From the NCBI GenBank assembly GCA_046299415.1, contig JBKBII010000006.1, forward strand, positions 62,001 through 126,000: DNA of 64,000 nt, given 5' to 3'. The notes under the pieces are model-generated. The model did not search any database. It was given only the letters and a program-made list of their open reading frames with translations, and was not told the DNA's origin. Below are positions 1 through 7,701 of this stretch, one piece after another. This stretch comes from JBKBII01 sp046299415. Lineage in GTDB: Bacteria > Pseudomonadota > Gammaproteobacteria > Ectothiorhodospirales > Ectothiorhodospiraceae. The number at the start of each line of letters is the position of its first letter. The stretch's first letter is position 1. The position numbers were made by a program, and so were the translations under genes.

Positions 1-368
1 ATCGGGTTCCGGCCGATATCAAAGAGCTCTATGCGACGGCCTTCGAGCTCGACACACGCTGGCTGGTCGAAGCCGCATCGCGCCGTCAGAAATGGCTGGA
101 TCAAGCGCAAAGCCTCAACCTCTACATGGCGGAACCCTCCGGCAAGAAGCTCGACAATCTCTACAAGCTGGCTTGGGTCAAGGGGCTGAAAACGACCTAC
201 TACTTGCGTTCGATGGGCGCCACCCACGTGGAGAAAAGCACCGTCAAGGACGCCGGTCGAGCCAACAAACTCAACGCGGTCGCTGGTGCGGTCGATGCCG
301 GGACCACTTCCGGCAGCGCCCCAAAAGCCTGCTCGATTCTCGACCCCGACTGCGAAGCCTGCCAGTAA
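1..368 (+). CDS. nrdA: Ribonucleoside-diphosphate reductase alpha subunit, C-terminal end (partial)
   Basis: The reading frame is open from the first base (codons start at base 3) to a TAA at 366-368, so only the last 121 or so residues are present. The segment has the late NrdA barrel motif LKTTYYLRSMGATHVEKS and a C-terminal tail ending DCEACQ. That tail matches the flexible arm whose cysteine pair re-reduces the active site of class I enzymes. NrdA reduces ribonucleotides to deoxyribonucleotides in the cytoplasm and works with the radical-bearing subunit encoded next, about 140 bp downstream on the same strand. Everything upstream of the window edge is missing, so catalytic and allosteric domains cannot be checked. 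Confidence 0.93.
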   Translation, partial: RVPADIKELYATAFELDTRWLVEAASRRQKWLDQAQSLNLYMAEPSGKKLDNLYKLAWVKGLKTTYYLRSMGATHVEKSTVKDAGRANKLNAVAGAVDAGTTSGSAPKACSILDPDCEACQ

Positions 369-510
369 CGCCGACCGAAGTCGCTTTGCAGCTCAACGGC
401 TGCTCGCTGAAAACGCGATCGATGCACGACCCGCAACCACGGCCTAAGAGGGCAGTCGCACTGCCGCATGGCCGCACGAACGACACCAACGAACCTGGGA
501 GACACCACCA

Positions 511-1791
511 ATGCTGAACTGGGATGATCCGATTGCTGCGGTTACCGGCAAGACCATCGACGCACCCGCCGTGCGCCCGGGCATGGGGTTTCAAAGCAAC
601 GAAGCGCTGATGCAGACCGCAGGCCAGGCCCCGAGTGTTTCGCCGGACCCCCATGCGCCGGGCGTTCGTGAACCGTCCCCGCAGTATGTGGCTGACTCCG
701 AGCGGGCCGCAGCCGCAGCGCGCGTCGAAGCTGCGCTCAATGGAACCGGGCTGGCCCCGGTCGAGATGGGCGCCGAGCGCATTCGTGTAGACGATAAAAA
801 GATCATCAACTGCCGCGCGGATCTGAACCAGCTCGTGCCGTTCAAATACACCTGGGCCTGGGACAAGTACCTCAATGGCTGTGCCAATCACTGGATGCCG
901 CAAGAGATCAACATGAACGCGGACATCGCCCTGTGGAAAGACCCGAATGGTCTGACCGAGGACGAGCGCACCATCGTCAAGCGCAATCTGGGTTTCTTTT
1001 CGACTGCGGACTCCCTGGTGGCCAATAACCTGGTGCTGGCGGTGTATCGCCACATCACCAACCCCGAGTGCCGCCAGTATCTGTTGCGTCAGGCTTTTGA
1101 AGAGGCGCTGCACACCCATGCTTACCAGTACTGCGTGGAAAGCCTCGGGCTGGATGAGGGCGAAATCTTTAACATGTACCGCGAAGTGCCATCGGTGGCC
1201 ACCAAAGCCGAGTGGGCACTACCGTTCACCCGCCATCTGGCCGACCCGCACTTCCACACCGGTACTCCCGAAAATGACCAGAAGCTGCTCCGTGAATTGA
1301 TTGCTTTTTATGTTGTGTTCGAAGGCATCTTCTTTTACGTCGGTTTTGTGCAGATTCTGTCCATGGGGCGGCGCAACAAGATGACGGGTGTGGCCGAGCA
1401 GTTCCAGTACATCCTGCGCGACGAGTCCATGCACATGAACTTCGGTATCGACGTCATCAACCAGATCAAGTTGGAAAACCCACATTTGTGGACAGCAGAC
1501 TTCAAGGAAGAAATGCGCGGCATGATTCGCGAAGCCGTCGAGCTCGAAGCACAGTACGCCCGCGACACCATGCCACGCGGTGTGCTCGGCATGAACGCCG
1601 CCATGTTCGAGGAATACTTGCACTTCATTGCCAACCGCCGCTGCGCGCAGATTGGCCTTGCTGAAATCTATCTGGGTGCCGACAACCCGTTCCCGTGGAT
1701 GAGCGAAGTGCTGGATCTCAAGAAGGAAAAGAACTTCTTTGAGACCCGAGTCACCGAGTACCAGACGGGTGGGGCGCTAAGCTGGGACTGA
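511..1791 (+). CDS. nrdB: Ribonucleoside-diphosphate reductase beta subunit (R2)
   Basis: A 426-residue R2 subunit that holds the diiron site and generates the radical passed to NrdA. The metal-ligand helix reads EALHTHAY, giving E198 and H201 as ligands and Y205 at the radical position four residues after the histidine. A tyrosine here argues for a tyrosyl-radical enzyme. The overall sequence otherwise resembles the Chlamydia-like R2 group, whose class Ic members have Phe at this position. The second ligand helix is seen around residue 305 (RDESMHMNFG). The N-terminal 85 residues or so are a low-complexity Ala/Pro-rich extension before the conserved core. A GGGAGACACC stretch just upstream supports the ATG. 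It follows nrdA in the usual order. Confidence 0.95.
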   Translation: MLNWDDPIAAVTGKTIDAPAVRPGMGFQSNEALMQTAGQAPSVSPDPHAPGVREPSPQYVADSERAAAAARVEAALNGTGLAPVEMGAERIRVDDKKIINCRADLNQLVPFKYTWAWDKYLNGCANHWMPQEINMNADIALWKDPNGLTEDERTIVKRNLGFFSTADSLVANNLVLAVYRHITNPECRQYLLRQAFEEALHTHAYQYCVESLGLDEGEIFNMYREVPSVATKAEWALPFTRHLADPHFHTGTPENDQKLLRELIAFYVVFEGIFFYVGFVQILSMGRRNKMTGVAEQFQYILRDESMHMNFGIDVINQIKLENPHLWTADFKEEMRGMIREAVELEAQYARDTMPRGVLGMNAAMFEEYLHFIANRRCAQIGLAEIYLGADNPFPWMSEVLDLKKEKNFFETRVTEYQTGGALSWD

Positions 1792-1962
1792 CCCTGAGAG
1801 GTCGAGACACGACCGAACAGCGTTGGAGAAATGGCCACGCTGCAACGGAAGAGAGCGCCGCAAGACGGCGCCCTCGTTGCGCTTGGCGGCCTGGAAGCCA
1901 CGACGGGTGTCACGCAATCGTTCACGCTGAGGCCTTTGTATCGGGTTACACCCCCATCGTTC

Positions 1963-2934
1963 TTACGGCAGATGATCCAGTGGGCTTCGTACGCCCGCGA
2001 AGCGATCGCCCAGCACATGCGTGTAAATCTGGGTCGTCTCCAGGCTCTTGTGGCCCAGAAGCTCCTGCACCGTCCGAATATCCGTACCGCGCTGCAGCAA
2101 CTGCGTCGCAAAGCTGTGCCGGAGTGTATGGCACGAGCCAGGACGAACCAGCCCAGCGCCACGCATCGCACGACTAACGGCGCGTTGAACCGCCGATGGA
2201 TGGATATGGTGCAGCACCACTCGCCCATCGTTGTCTACGCACGGTCGGCTCGCCGGCACAAGCCATTGCCAGCCCAGCGCTGTGCCTGCGTTGGGATACT
2301 TCCGCGCGAGTGCATGCGGCAGCGAAACCGGGACTCCCGGTACCCGGCGTTCACTCCTTTCCGCTTCCAGCTCCCGAATCCTTTCGCGGATGGATTCCGT
2401 GCAGCCCGGTGGCAGCAGGGTGACCCGATCCTTGTCGCCTTTGCCGCTGCGAACGGTGATGGACCCGCGTCCAAAATCGAAGTCACGCACCCGGAGACGA
2501 CAGGCTTCCGTGACGCGCAAGCCTCCCCCGTACATCAGCGCCCCAAGAAGCCACATTGGCCCCTCGAGTCGCGCGAGCACCGCTATCACTTCCTGGTGCG
2601 ACAGGACCACCGGCAGGCGGCGGGGCCGGCGGGCGCGCGTGACCTCGCCTATTTCGCCCAGTGGCTGCTCAAGCACATGCCGATACAGGAACACGAGTGC
2701 GTTCAAAGCCTGGTTCTGCGTGGTGGCCGCGACCTTGCGTTCCACCGCGAGAAATTCCAGGAACCGCCGAACTTCCGGTCCGCCCATCGTGGCGGGATGC
2801 TGGATGCCGTGAAACCGAATGTAGTACCGAATCCAGTAGCAATACGTCTTTTCCGTCCGCGGGCTGTACCGCCGGGTGCGCAGCGTTGTGCGCACCCTCT
2901 CCATCAATCGGGGTCCCTTCGAAGTGGCGTCCAT
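1963..2934 (-). CDS. intI: Integron integrase (IntI-type tyrosine recombinase)
   Basis: A 323-residue tyrosine recombinase that would insert and excise gene cassettes by attI x attC recombination. The start is ATG at 2934, chosen because GTGGAGG lies six bases upstream; the frame is open further upstream but only over the regulatory region. The catalytic set is visible: Arg in GGGLRVTEACRLR, His and Arg in HTLRHSFATQL, His in LLGHKSLE and the Tyr nucleophile in TTQIYTHV. Between the two catalytic boxes is the extra segment diagnostic of IntI (LGWQWLVPASRP, then HHIHPSAVQRAVSRA), absent from XerC/D. The gene is transcribed away from an attI-like site and a plus-strand cassette array, the standard integron layout. 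Full length and intact motifs suggest activity. Confidence 0.95.
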   Translation of the reverse strand: MDATSKGPRLMERVRTTLRTRRYSPRTEKTYCYWIRYYIRFHGIQHPATMGGPEVRRFLEFLAVERKVAATTQNQALNALVFLYRHVLEQPLGEIGEVTRARRPRRLPVVLSHQEVIAVLARLEGPMWLLGALMYGGGLRVTEACRLRVRDFDFGRGSITVRSGKGDKDRVTLLPPGCTESIRERIRELEAERSERRVPGVPVSLPHALARKYPNAGTALGWQWLVPASRPCVDNDGRVVLHHIHPSAVQRAVSRAMRGAGLVRPGSCHTLRHSFATQLLQRGTDIRTVQELLGHKSLETTQIYTHVLGDRFAGVRSPLDHLP

Positions 2935-2957
2935 GCCAAGCCTCCACTCAAACAGTA

Positions 2958-2977
2958 TACTGTCTATATATACAGTA
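2958..2977. promoter_or_regulatory. LexA (SOS) box upstream of intI
   Basis: The 20-bp palindrome TACTGTCTATATATACAGTA differs from the enterobacterial LexA consensus (TACTGT, A/T-rich core, ACAGTA) at one position. It lies 24 bp upstream of the intI start codon, where a repressor would block the promoter. SOS control of integron integrases is established for class 1 and Vibrio integrons. Here it is inferred from the site alone. Confidence 0.85.
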
Positions 2978-3140
2978 CATTGCCATGTGACGCAACGGCC
3001 CTGCGAGATATCCACGGCGTAGGTCGCACCAAAAACCCGCAAGACCCGGATTGTCGGGGAGAATCGCGGATTCCTGACCCGATCCAATATCCGAATGAAC
3101 ACGCGCGCACGTTCATTTCATATCCGTGCGCGCTACCCAA

Positions 3141-3156
3141 TCACTGTTAGGGTTCT
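3141..3156 (+). other. attI-like integron recombination site
   Basis: The core GTTAGGG at 3146-3152 sits between the divergent intI gene and the first cassette gene, matching the GTTRRRY crossover consensus except at the last base. The first cassette starts at the T after the G of this core. The accessory integrase-binding sites were not resolved by eye. Confidence 0.65.
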
Positions 3157-3159
3157 CCT

Positions 3160-3768
3160 GTGACCACCCGCACAAATTACGTCCTTGTCGATTTCGAGAA
3201 TGTCCAGCCGAAGGACATTGGCCTGCTCAAGGCCGGCCCATTTAAGGTCAAGGTCTTTCTCGGCCCCAATCAATCCAAGATTCCCGTTTCGTTGGCGGCA
3301 GCACTTCAATCGCTTGGCGAGAGCGCCGAGTACATCATTCTGGAGACCGCCGGAAATAATGCCCTCGATTTTCACATCGCCTATTACATTGGTTTTTTGT
3401 CTGCCGCAGAACCGACAGCCTTCTTTCACATCATCTCGAAGGATTCCGGGTTCGATCCGCTGTTGAAGTATCTCAAGGGCAAGAAAATCTTTGCTCATCG
3501 CTCTACCTGCATCGCAGACATTCCCTATTTCAAGCCTTCCCTCCCTTCGGCGCCGGAAGCTCAGGTAAGGGCCGTGATTGATGACCTCGTTCGCCGCAAA
3601 GCATCAAAGCCGCGAACGCAGAAAACCCTGCTGAGCACGCTACACGCCCTGTTCAAAAAAGAGCTTTCCGAGCAGCAGCTTGCGGCGTTATTTGCGGAGC
3701 TGTGCAAGCGTGGTGTCGTCAAGGTTGAGGGCACAAAGGTTTCGTATGCTTTGCCAACCGAACCCTAA
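3160..3768 (+). CDS. Cassette 1: PIN/NYN-like nuclease-fold protein
   Basis: A 202-residue cassette protein starting at GTG, with AGGG seven bases upstream. The N-terminal half resembles PIN/NYN nuclease-fold proteins: a hydrophobic strand ending VDFENV (D11, E13, N14), then GNNALDFH (D70) and ISKDSGFDPL (D95, D99). Such clustered acids bind metal in RNA-cleaving family members. After a short linker, residues 149-198 form a separate small helical domain beginning SKPRT and ending KVSYAL. The same domain ends the HNH protein at 5219-5719. Lying first in the array, it is the cassette most likely to be expressed from the platform promoter. Cellular role unknown; RNA processing or phage defence are possibilities only. 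Confidence 0.8.
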   Translation: MTTRTNYVLVDFENVQPKDIGLLKAGPFKVKVFLGPNQSKIPVSLAAALQSLGESAEYIILETAGNNALDFHIAYYIGFLSAAEPTAFFHIISKDSGFDPLLKYLKGKKIFAHRSTCIADIPYFKPSLPSAPEAQVRAVIDDLVRRKASKPRTQKTLLSTLHALFKKELSEQQLAALFAELCKRGVVKVEGTKVSYALPTEP

Positions 3769-3835
3769 CCCTGCGCTCCAGCGGGACGCTCCGCCGGCAA
3801 AGCCGGCTCCGCGCCCCTGAGCTGACACGTTAGTT
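3763..3835 (+). repeat. attC recombination site of cassette 1
   Basis: An imperfect palindrome of about 70 bp. It opens with CCCTAAC overlapping the stop of the cassette gene, has arms TGCGCTCCAGCGGGACGC and GCGCCCCTGAGCTGACAC, and closes with GTTAGTT at 3829-3835. The centre holds the smaller palindrome GCCGGCAAAGCCGGC. This is the structure of an integron attC (59-base element). Confidence 0.85.
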
Positions 3836-3850
3836 GATGAGATATGAGCA

Positions 3851-4264
3851 ATGAGATTAGTTGTTGAGGAAGACGACGAAAAGCTGACCATCAAAAGTCA
3901 TGCACTTCGTAGGAAGTTTGATTCGGCTATAGGCGACAGCCGATATCACTTTGAGGCAGTTATTAACGATGCCCGAAAAGCACGAAACAGCACAATCGTA
4001 TGTCACATCAAATATGAGGATGCTGAGGGGTCGTTTTTGGGGCTGGACAAAGAAGTCCTCTATTGCAGCGACGACTTGGACGAACGCTATATTGAGGTCG
4101 CTGTTGACATTCCTCACGGCGCAGAACACGTTACAGTAATAGTCAAAGAAGCGAAGCACGCTTCTTTTATGGATCGACATGAGGGCTTAGTAATCGGCGG
4201 TATGGCGATCTGCGTCGTGGCCATCCTAATTTTTGCTGCAAAAGGACTTTTTGGGTGGCAATAG
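3851..4264 (+). CDS. Cassette 2: small membrane-anchored protein of unknown function
   Basis: A 137-residue protein I do not recognise, filling the second cassette between attC sites. Residues 1-110 or so are mostly hydrophilic and beta-like with many acidic residues. The C-terminus has one predicted transmembrane segment (residues about 113-133, IGGMAICVVAILIFAAKG), so it is probably tail-anchored with the N-terminal domain in the cytoplasm. The DNA is noticeably more AT-rich than nrdB or the downstream core genes, as usual for cassette cargo. Start ATG is 16 bases after the preceding recombination core; no strong ribosome binding site is seen. Confidence 0.7.
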   Translation: MRLVVEEDDEKLTIKSHALRRKFDSAIGDSRYHFEAVINDARKARNSTIVCHIKYEDAEGSFLGLDKEVLYCSDDLDERYIEVAVDIPHGAEHVTVIVKEAKHASFMDRHEGLVIGGMAICVVAILIFAAKGLFGWQ

Positions 4265-4273
4265 CGCCAAATC

Positions 4274-4367
4274 AGCTAACAATGGGTTCAACCGGACGCG
4301 GGGTAACTTCCGGGCCGGCAAAGCCGGGTTGGCTTAGTGGCCGCGCCGGTTAACCCAAACGTTAGAT
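4274..4367 (+). repeat. attC recombination site of cassette 2
   Basis: A roughly 94-bp attC: AGCTAAC at the left, arms ATGGGTTCAACCGGACGC and GCGCCGGTTAACCCA, a central GGGCCGGCAAAGCCGGG palindrome, and the perfect crossover core GTTAGAT at 4361-4367. It separates the stop codon of cassette 2 from the lipoprotein gene of cassette 3. Confidence 0.9.
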
Positions 4368-4383
4368 GAAACAGGAGAAAACC

Positions 4384-5193
4384 ATGAATCCAAGATCGAT
4401 CCTCATAATTTGCTTAACCATGGTTCTAGTAGGATGCGCAGAACCAACCATTGATGCCAGCAATGAAGACGCGCTTAAGCGGAGCATCGAGAATGTGCGG
4501 GATTCTCTCTCATCATCTGAGCAAGCTGAGTTTGACGAAGCCTTCCAGCTTCTCGCAATGAGTCAGATTGATTTTTCGGACCTTATGGCCGAAAGCCAAG
4601 CGGATACCGGACTCCTAGAGCGAAGGATGAGGGAGTCCGTTCATGGAAAGACAGCGAACGAAGTTATCGACGAGGCAAATAGAATACGGGAGCAGCGTAG
4701 AGAACGAGAACGGCAGCAGGCGCTATCTGAGATTCAGGAACTAGAAGAGAAGCGCCGGAGAGCCGAGTCTGCTAGAGAGGAACTCAAGTCATTTGAGGTC
4801 CTTAGGTCTCGCTTCTATTTTCAAGAGAGGCAATTTACTGGTAAAGAGCCGATAATTGAACTTGATGTTAGAAATGGAACATCGCATGCCGTATCACGGG
4901 CATATTTCGAGGGCACAATAGCAAGCCCTAATCGTAGTGTCCCATGGCACCAAGACACTTTCAATTACAGCATTTCCGGAGGGTTGGAGCCTGGCGAAGA
5001 GGCGAGCTGGCGATTGGCGCCAAATATGTTCTCTGGTTGGGGTCGAGTTGACGCGCCTGATGATGCCGTGTTCACCGTAACTGTCGAACGTCTAGATGGC
5101 CCAGATGGTGAGCCCGTTCTGTCCACGCGGGATTTTGGAGAGAGAGATGCTAGGAGACTAGAGGAACTCAAGCGGCAATACAACATTGAGTGA
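4384..5193 (+). CDS. Cassette 3, first gene: predicted lipoprotein with coiled coil
   Basis: A 269-residue protein whose N-terminus is a lipoprotein signal: a positive start, a hydrophobic stretch and lipobox LVGC with lipidated Cys at about residue 18. ATG at 4384 is preferred over the in-frame ATG at 4366 because CAGGAGAAAA lies just upstream and it leaves a clean signal peptide. Residues about 90-145 are a strongly charged Arg/Glu-rich coiled coil. The C-terminal 120 residues look like a compact beta-rich domain. I recognise no family. It shares its cassette with the HNH gene that begins 26 bp downstream; no attC lies between them, so the two move together. Confidence 0.8.
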   Translation: MNPRSILIICLTMVLVGCAEPTIDASNEDALKRSIENVRDSLSSSEQAEFDEAFQLLAMSQIDFSDLMAESQADTGLLERRMRESVHGKTANEVIDEANRIREQRRERERQQALSEIQELEEKRRRAESAREELKSFEVLRSRFYFQERQFTGKEPIIELDVRNGTSHAVSRAYFEGTIASPNRSVPWHQDTFNYSISGGLEPGEEASWRLAPNMFSGWGRVDAPDDAVFTVTVERLDGPDGEPVLSTRDFGERDARRLEELKRQYNIE

Positions 5194-5218
5194 ATCATCT
5201 AATCACTGGTAGAAGCCT

Positions 5219-5719
5219 ATGCCGACAAAACCACTCGACCGCTTAATGTTTGCCCAAGGTGGGCTCTGCTTTTTCTGCAAGCAGCCTTTGCCAAAAAGCG
5301 AAGCCAGTGTTGAGCACCTTGTCGCAAGTGCCAATGGTGGCAGCAACAACGATGAAAATTGCGTGGCCTGTTGCAAAGCAGTAAATGCACTTCTTGGCAG
5401 CATGTCGCTGAAAGAAAAAATCCAGGTTGTCCTCAATCAGAAGGGGCAGTTCAAGTGCCCCAATGGCGCCGGCGCTGTACAAACAAAACCGAAGCCCACT
5501 GCCACCTCAAAGCCACAAGACGATAAATTCGGCCTTGTCGTCGCCAATCTAAAGCAGCGCGGTAATTCAAAGCCGCGCACGCTCAAAACCCTTAGTTCCA
5601 CGGTAGCGTCGCTTTTTCCAAAAGGGTTACCAGAGGCCGAGCTAAAGTCTTTGCTCCATCAGTTGCAGACCACGGGCAAGGTCATCGTCACTGATAACAA
5701 GGTCACTTATGCCCTCTGA
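5219..5719 (+). CDS. Cassette 3, second gene: HNH-type nuclease with shared C-terminal domain
   Basis: A 166-residue protein with an HNH-type zinc-finger nuclease core: CFFC (C17, C20), the catalytic-type EH pair (E32, H33), a GGSNNDENC loop and the second zinc pair C48/C51, with N56 in the last helix. A Lys/Pro/Thr-rich linker follows. Residues 117-166 (SKPRTLKTL to KVTYAL) match the C-terminal 50 residues of the cassette 1 PIN-like protein at 26 of 50 positions by my ungapped alignment. HNH domains cut DNA in homing, restriction and defence proteins; the substrate here is unknown. It lies 26 bp after the lipoprotein gene with AGAAG near its ATG. Confidence 0.85.
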   Translation: MPTKPLDRLMFAQGGLCFFCKQPLPKSEASVEHLVASANGGSNNDENCVACCKAVNALLGSMSLKEKIQVVLNQKGQFKCPNGAGAVQTKPKPTATSKPQDDKFGLVVANLKQRGNSKPRTLKTLSSTVASLFPKGLPEAELKSLLHQLQTTGKVIVTDNKVTYAL

Positions 5720-5728
5720 CATGCCGGC

Positions 5729-5809
5729 TTCTAACATTGCGGTCAAGCGGGACTGGCCTACAGCGGGCTTCGCCCGCCTCCGGCCAGCCCCTTACCTTGA
5801 ACGTTAGAG
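5729..5809 (+). repeat. attC recombination site of cassette 3
   Basis: About 81 bp: left core TTCTAAC, arms TTGCGGTCAAGCGGGACTGGCC and, after the hairpin GCGGGCTTCGCCCGC, GGCCAGCCCCTTACCTTGAAC, closing with GTTAGAG at 5803-5809. It starts ten bases after the HNH stop codon. Confidence 0.88.
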
Positions 5810-5922
5810 CGCTTTTTGAGATGACAGGTGGCGGCGGCAAGAATGAGGGAAAACCCTCATTTCCATCGAGCGATTGACTCGTCATCATACTGTGGCACAT
5901 TACACCAGCTAGGAGTACAAAC

Positions 5923-6777
5923 ATGACTGACCAAGACTTGAAGCCTACGCCCGATCTCGCCGAGGCAAATGCATTTTTCCCCTCGCCCGATTCACTTTCG
6001 AAATTCACCTCGCCGAAATCAGATTTGAGTGGTGCTGACTATCCGAATGCTTATACGGGTGGCCGCTAGAAGGTGCTGGTGATCGCCAGTGACGAGCGTT
6101 ACGTGCCCATCGAAAACGGCACGTTGTTTTCGTCAGGTAATCACCCTATTGAAACGCTTCTGCCGATGTTTCACCTGGATCAGGCGGGTTTCGGTTTCGA
6201 CATCGCCACCCTTTCGGGCAACATGGTTAAATTTGAACACTGGGCGATGCCAACCGAGGATGAGGCAGTAATGGGTTTCTATGCCAAGTACCTTGAGCAG
6301 TTTAGAAATCCCATGAAACTGAGCGATGTTATCAAGCAGGCATGAGGCGACGATTCTGACTATATTGGCGTGTTCATACCCGGCGGACATGCGCCCTTGG
6401 TACGGATCCCAGAAAGCGAAGATGTGAAAGTCGTTCTTGAATGGGCGGCCGACAACGACAAATTTATCATTTCCTTATGCCACGGTCCGGTAGCACTGCT
6501 TGCGCTAGGTAAGAATCACCCTAAGTTCACGGGTTACAAGATTTGTGCGTTTCCGGATGCCATCGACGATCAGTCGCCAGAAATGGGCTATATGCCAGGC
6601 AAGCTGACGTGGAAGTTCGGTGAAAGGCTGAAGGCGGCGGGCTTTGATATTGTCAACTCGGACATGTCAGGCGCAGTTCATCAAGACCGTATGCTCTTGA
6701 CAGGGGATAGCCCGCTTGCAGCGAATCCATTGGGCAAGCTTGTAGCTACGGCCTTGCTAGAACATATCGGCAACTAA
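5923..6777 (+). pseudogene. hchA: Cassette 4: hchA (Hsp31 / glyoxalase III) with two in-frame stop codons
   Basis: Read straight through, this frame encodes 284 codons that align without gaps to E. coli HchA (283 residues), a DJ-1/PfpI-family chaperone and methylglyoxal-detoxifying enzyme. The start region (NAFFPSPDSLSKFTSPKSDL), GNHPIETLLPMFHL, the nucleophile elbow SLCHGPVA and LLTGDSPLAANPLGKL are all recognisable. TAG at 6067-6069 (codon 49) and TGA at 6343-6345 (codon 141) interrupt it. There is no frameshift and the sequence after each stop is still well conserved, so inactivation looks recent. A GTG at 6073 or ATG codons downstream could yield fragments only. It lies in the integron cassette opened by the GTTAGAG core. 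Confidence 0.9.
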
Positions 6778-6783
6778 ACGCTC

Positions 6784-7494
6784 ATGCCCACTGACGCCGC
6801 ACTGACAACTGCGATTGCTATTGAGGCCAGTCCAAGCCTAACAGCGATACAAACTGCAGTGCGGCGTTTTGCCGAGCCGTTGGGCTATGACCGGTTTGTT
6901 TTATTTTCTGCCAATTCGACGTTTGACGGTATCGTCGAGCGTATTTACTGGATTGAGGGTGATTGGTTTGATAATGGCAGAGAAGTGGATGCAATGACGT
7001 ACGCCCGCCATTGCCCGGTCACTCACCACATTCTGAAGGCCAGCGAACCCTTCTTCTGGACAAAAGTGTTGGGCCGCAAGGGCGAAAGTTATCGGATCGT
7101 GCGCACACCACGAGGTGAGGGAACCCACGGACTGCAGGTTCCCATTTTTGGCCGCCTTGGTCTTGAGGGTGCCATGAGTGCGGGAGGCGATAGCATTAAT
7201 GCTTCACCTGCTGCTCGTTTGGGTATGAGCATGGTTTCTACCGCAGCTTTTTTCGCAGCAAGAAAGCTGTTGGAAGCCCCACAAGATGAAACCATTGGAA
7301 GCCTGACCGCACGTGAGAGAGAGGTCTTAGCCTGGATGGCTGTCGGTTGGCGTCAGGCGGAAATTGCCGATAGTTTGGGGCTTTCCAAGCGAACAGTGGA
7401 AAATCATCTGCGTAATGTTCGTCGGCGTCTTGGCGTGGCTACAACTGCGGAGGCCATAAAGGCCGGCATTCGGAGTGGTGAGATTGAGGGGTAA
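6784..7494 (+). CDS. LuxR-family transcriptional regulator with autoinducer-binding domain
   Basis: A 236-residue regulator. Residues about 15-165 form a LuxR-type autoinducer-binding domain, with the expected aromatic residues, Asp (VDAMTYARHCPV) and Trp (SEPFFW). Residues about 172-230 are a LuxR-type helix-turn-helix (SLTAREREVLAWMAVG, then LSKRTVENHLRNVRRRLGV). No luxI-like synthase is seen in the window, so it would act as a solo that senses exogenous or non-AHL signals. It starts seven bases after the hchA pseudogene, in the same cassette and orientation. It may originally have controlled or been co-transcribed with hchA. Target genes are unknown. Confidence 0.88.
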   Translation: MPTDAALTTAIAIEASPSLTAIQTAVRRFAEPLGYDRFVLFSANSTFDGIVERIYWIEGDWFDNGREVDAMTYARHCPVTHHILKASEPFFWTKVLGRKGESYRIVRTPRGEGTHGLQVPIFGRLGLEGAMSAGGDSINASPAARLGMSMVSTAAFFAARKLLEAPQDETIGSLTAREREVLAWMAVGWRQAEIADSLGLSKRTVENHLRNVRRRLGVATTAEAIKAGIRSGEIEG

Positions 7495-7504
7495 GTGTTG
7501 ATGC

Positions 7505-7530
7505 GCTCTAACAAATCGTTGCACCGGACA
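7505..7530 (+). repeat. Left half of a truncated attC site (cassette 4)
   Basis: GCTCTAAC followed by AAATCGTTGCACCGGAC is the typical left arm of an attC, placed right after the LuxR stop codon. The matching right arm and GTTRRRY core were not found downstream. IS256-type sequence begins shortly after, so the site seems to have been cut by insertion or deletion. Confidence 0.7.
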
Positions 7531-7701
7531 TTTAACCCGAGTGACGTCCCGGGAAGTGGTGTACGAGCAGGATGACCGATGGAACTGCTGCCGCCCGTGA
7601 GGGCGGAGCCCGAACGGGCGGCAGCGGGTCGATCAGCGGCCATCGTGGGTCGTGGTTTAAGGTTGGGTTACCACACCTTGCCTTCAACGGAGAACACCAC
7701 G

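Noticed and set aside
1831..3150. 439-residue plus-strand frame, beginning with a decent ribosome site
   Set aside because: It lies mostly antisense to intI and lacks any domain. The first 40 residues could be a truncated gene start after nrdB, but I cannot support it.
6067..6345. Pyrrolysine (TAG) or selenocysteine (TGA) coding in hchA
   Set aside because: No catalytic residue is expected at either position, two different stops would need two recoding systems, and no associated element is visible. Nonsense mutation is simpler.
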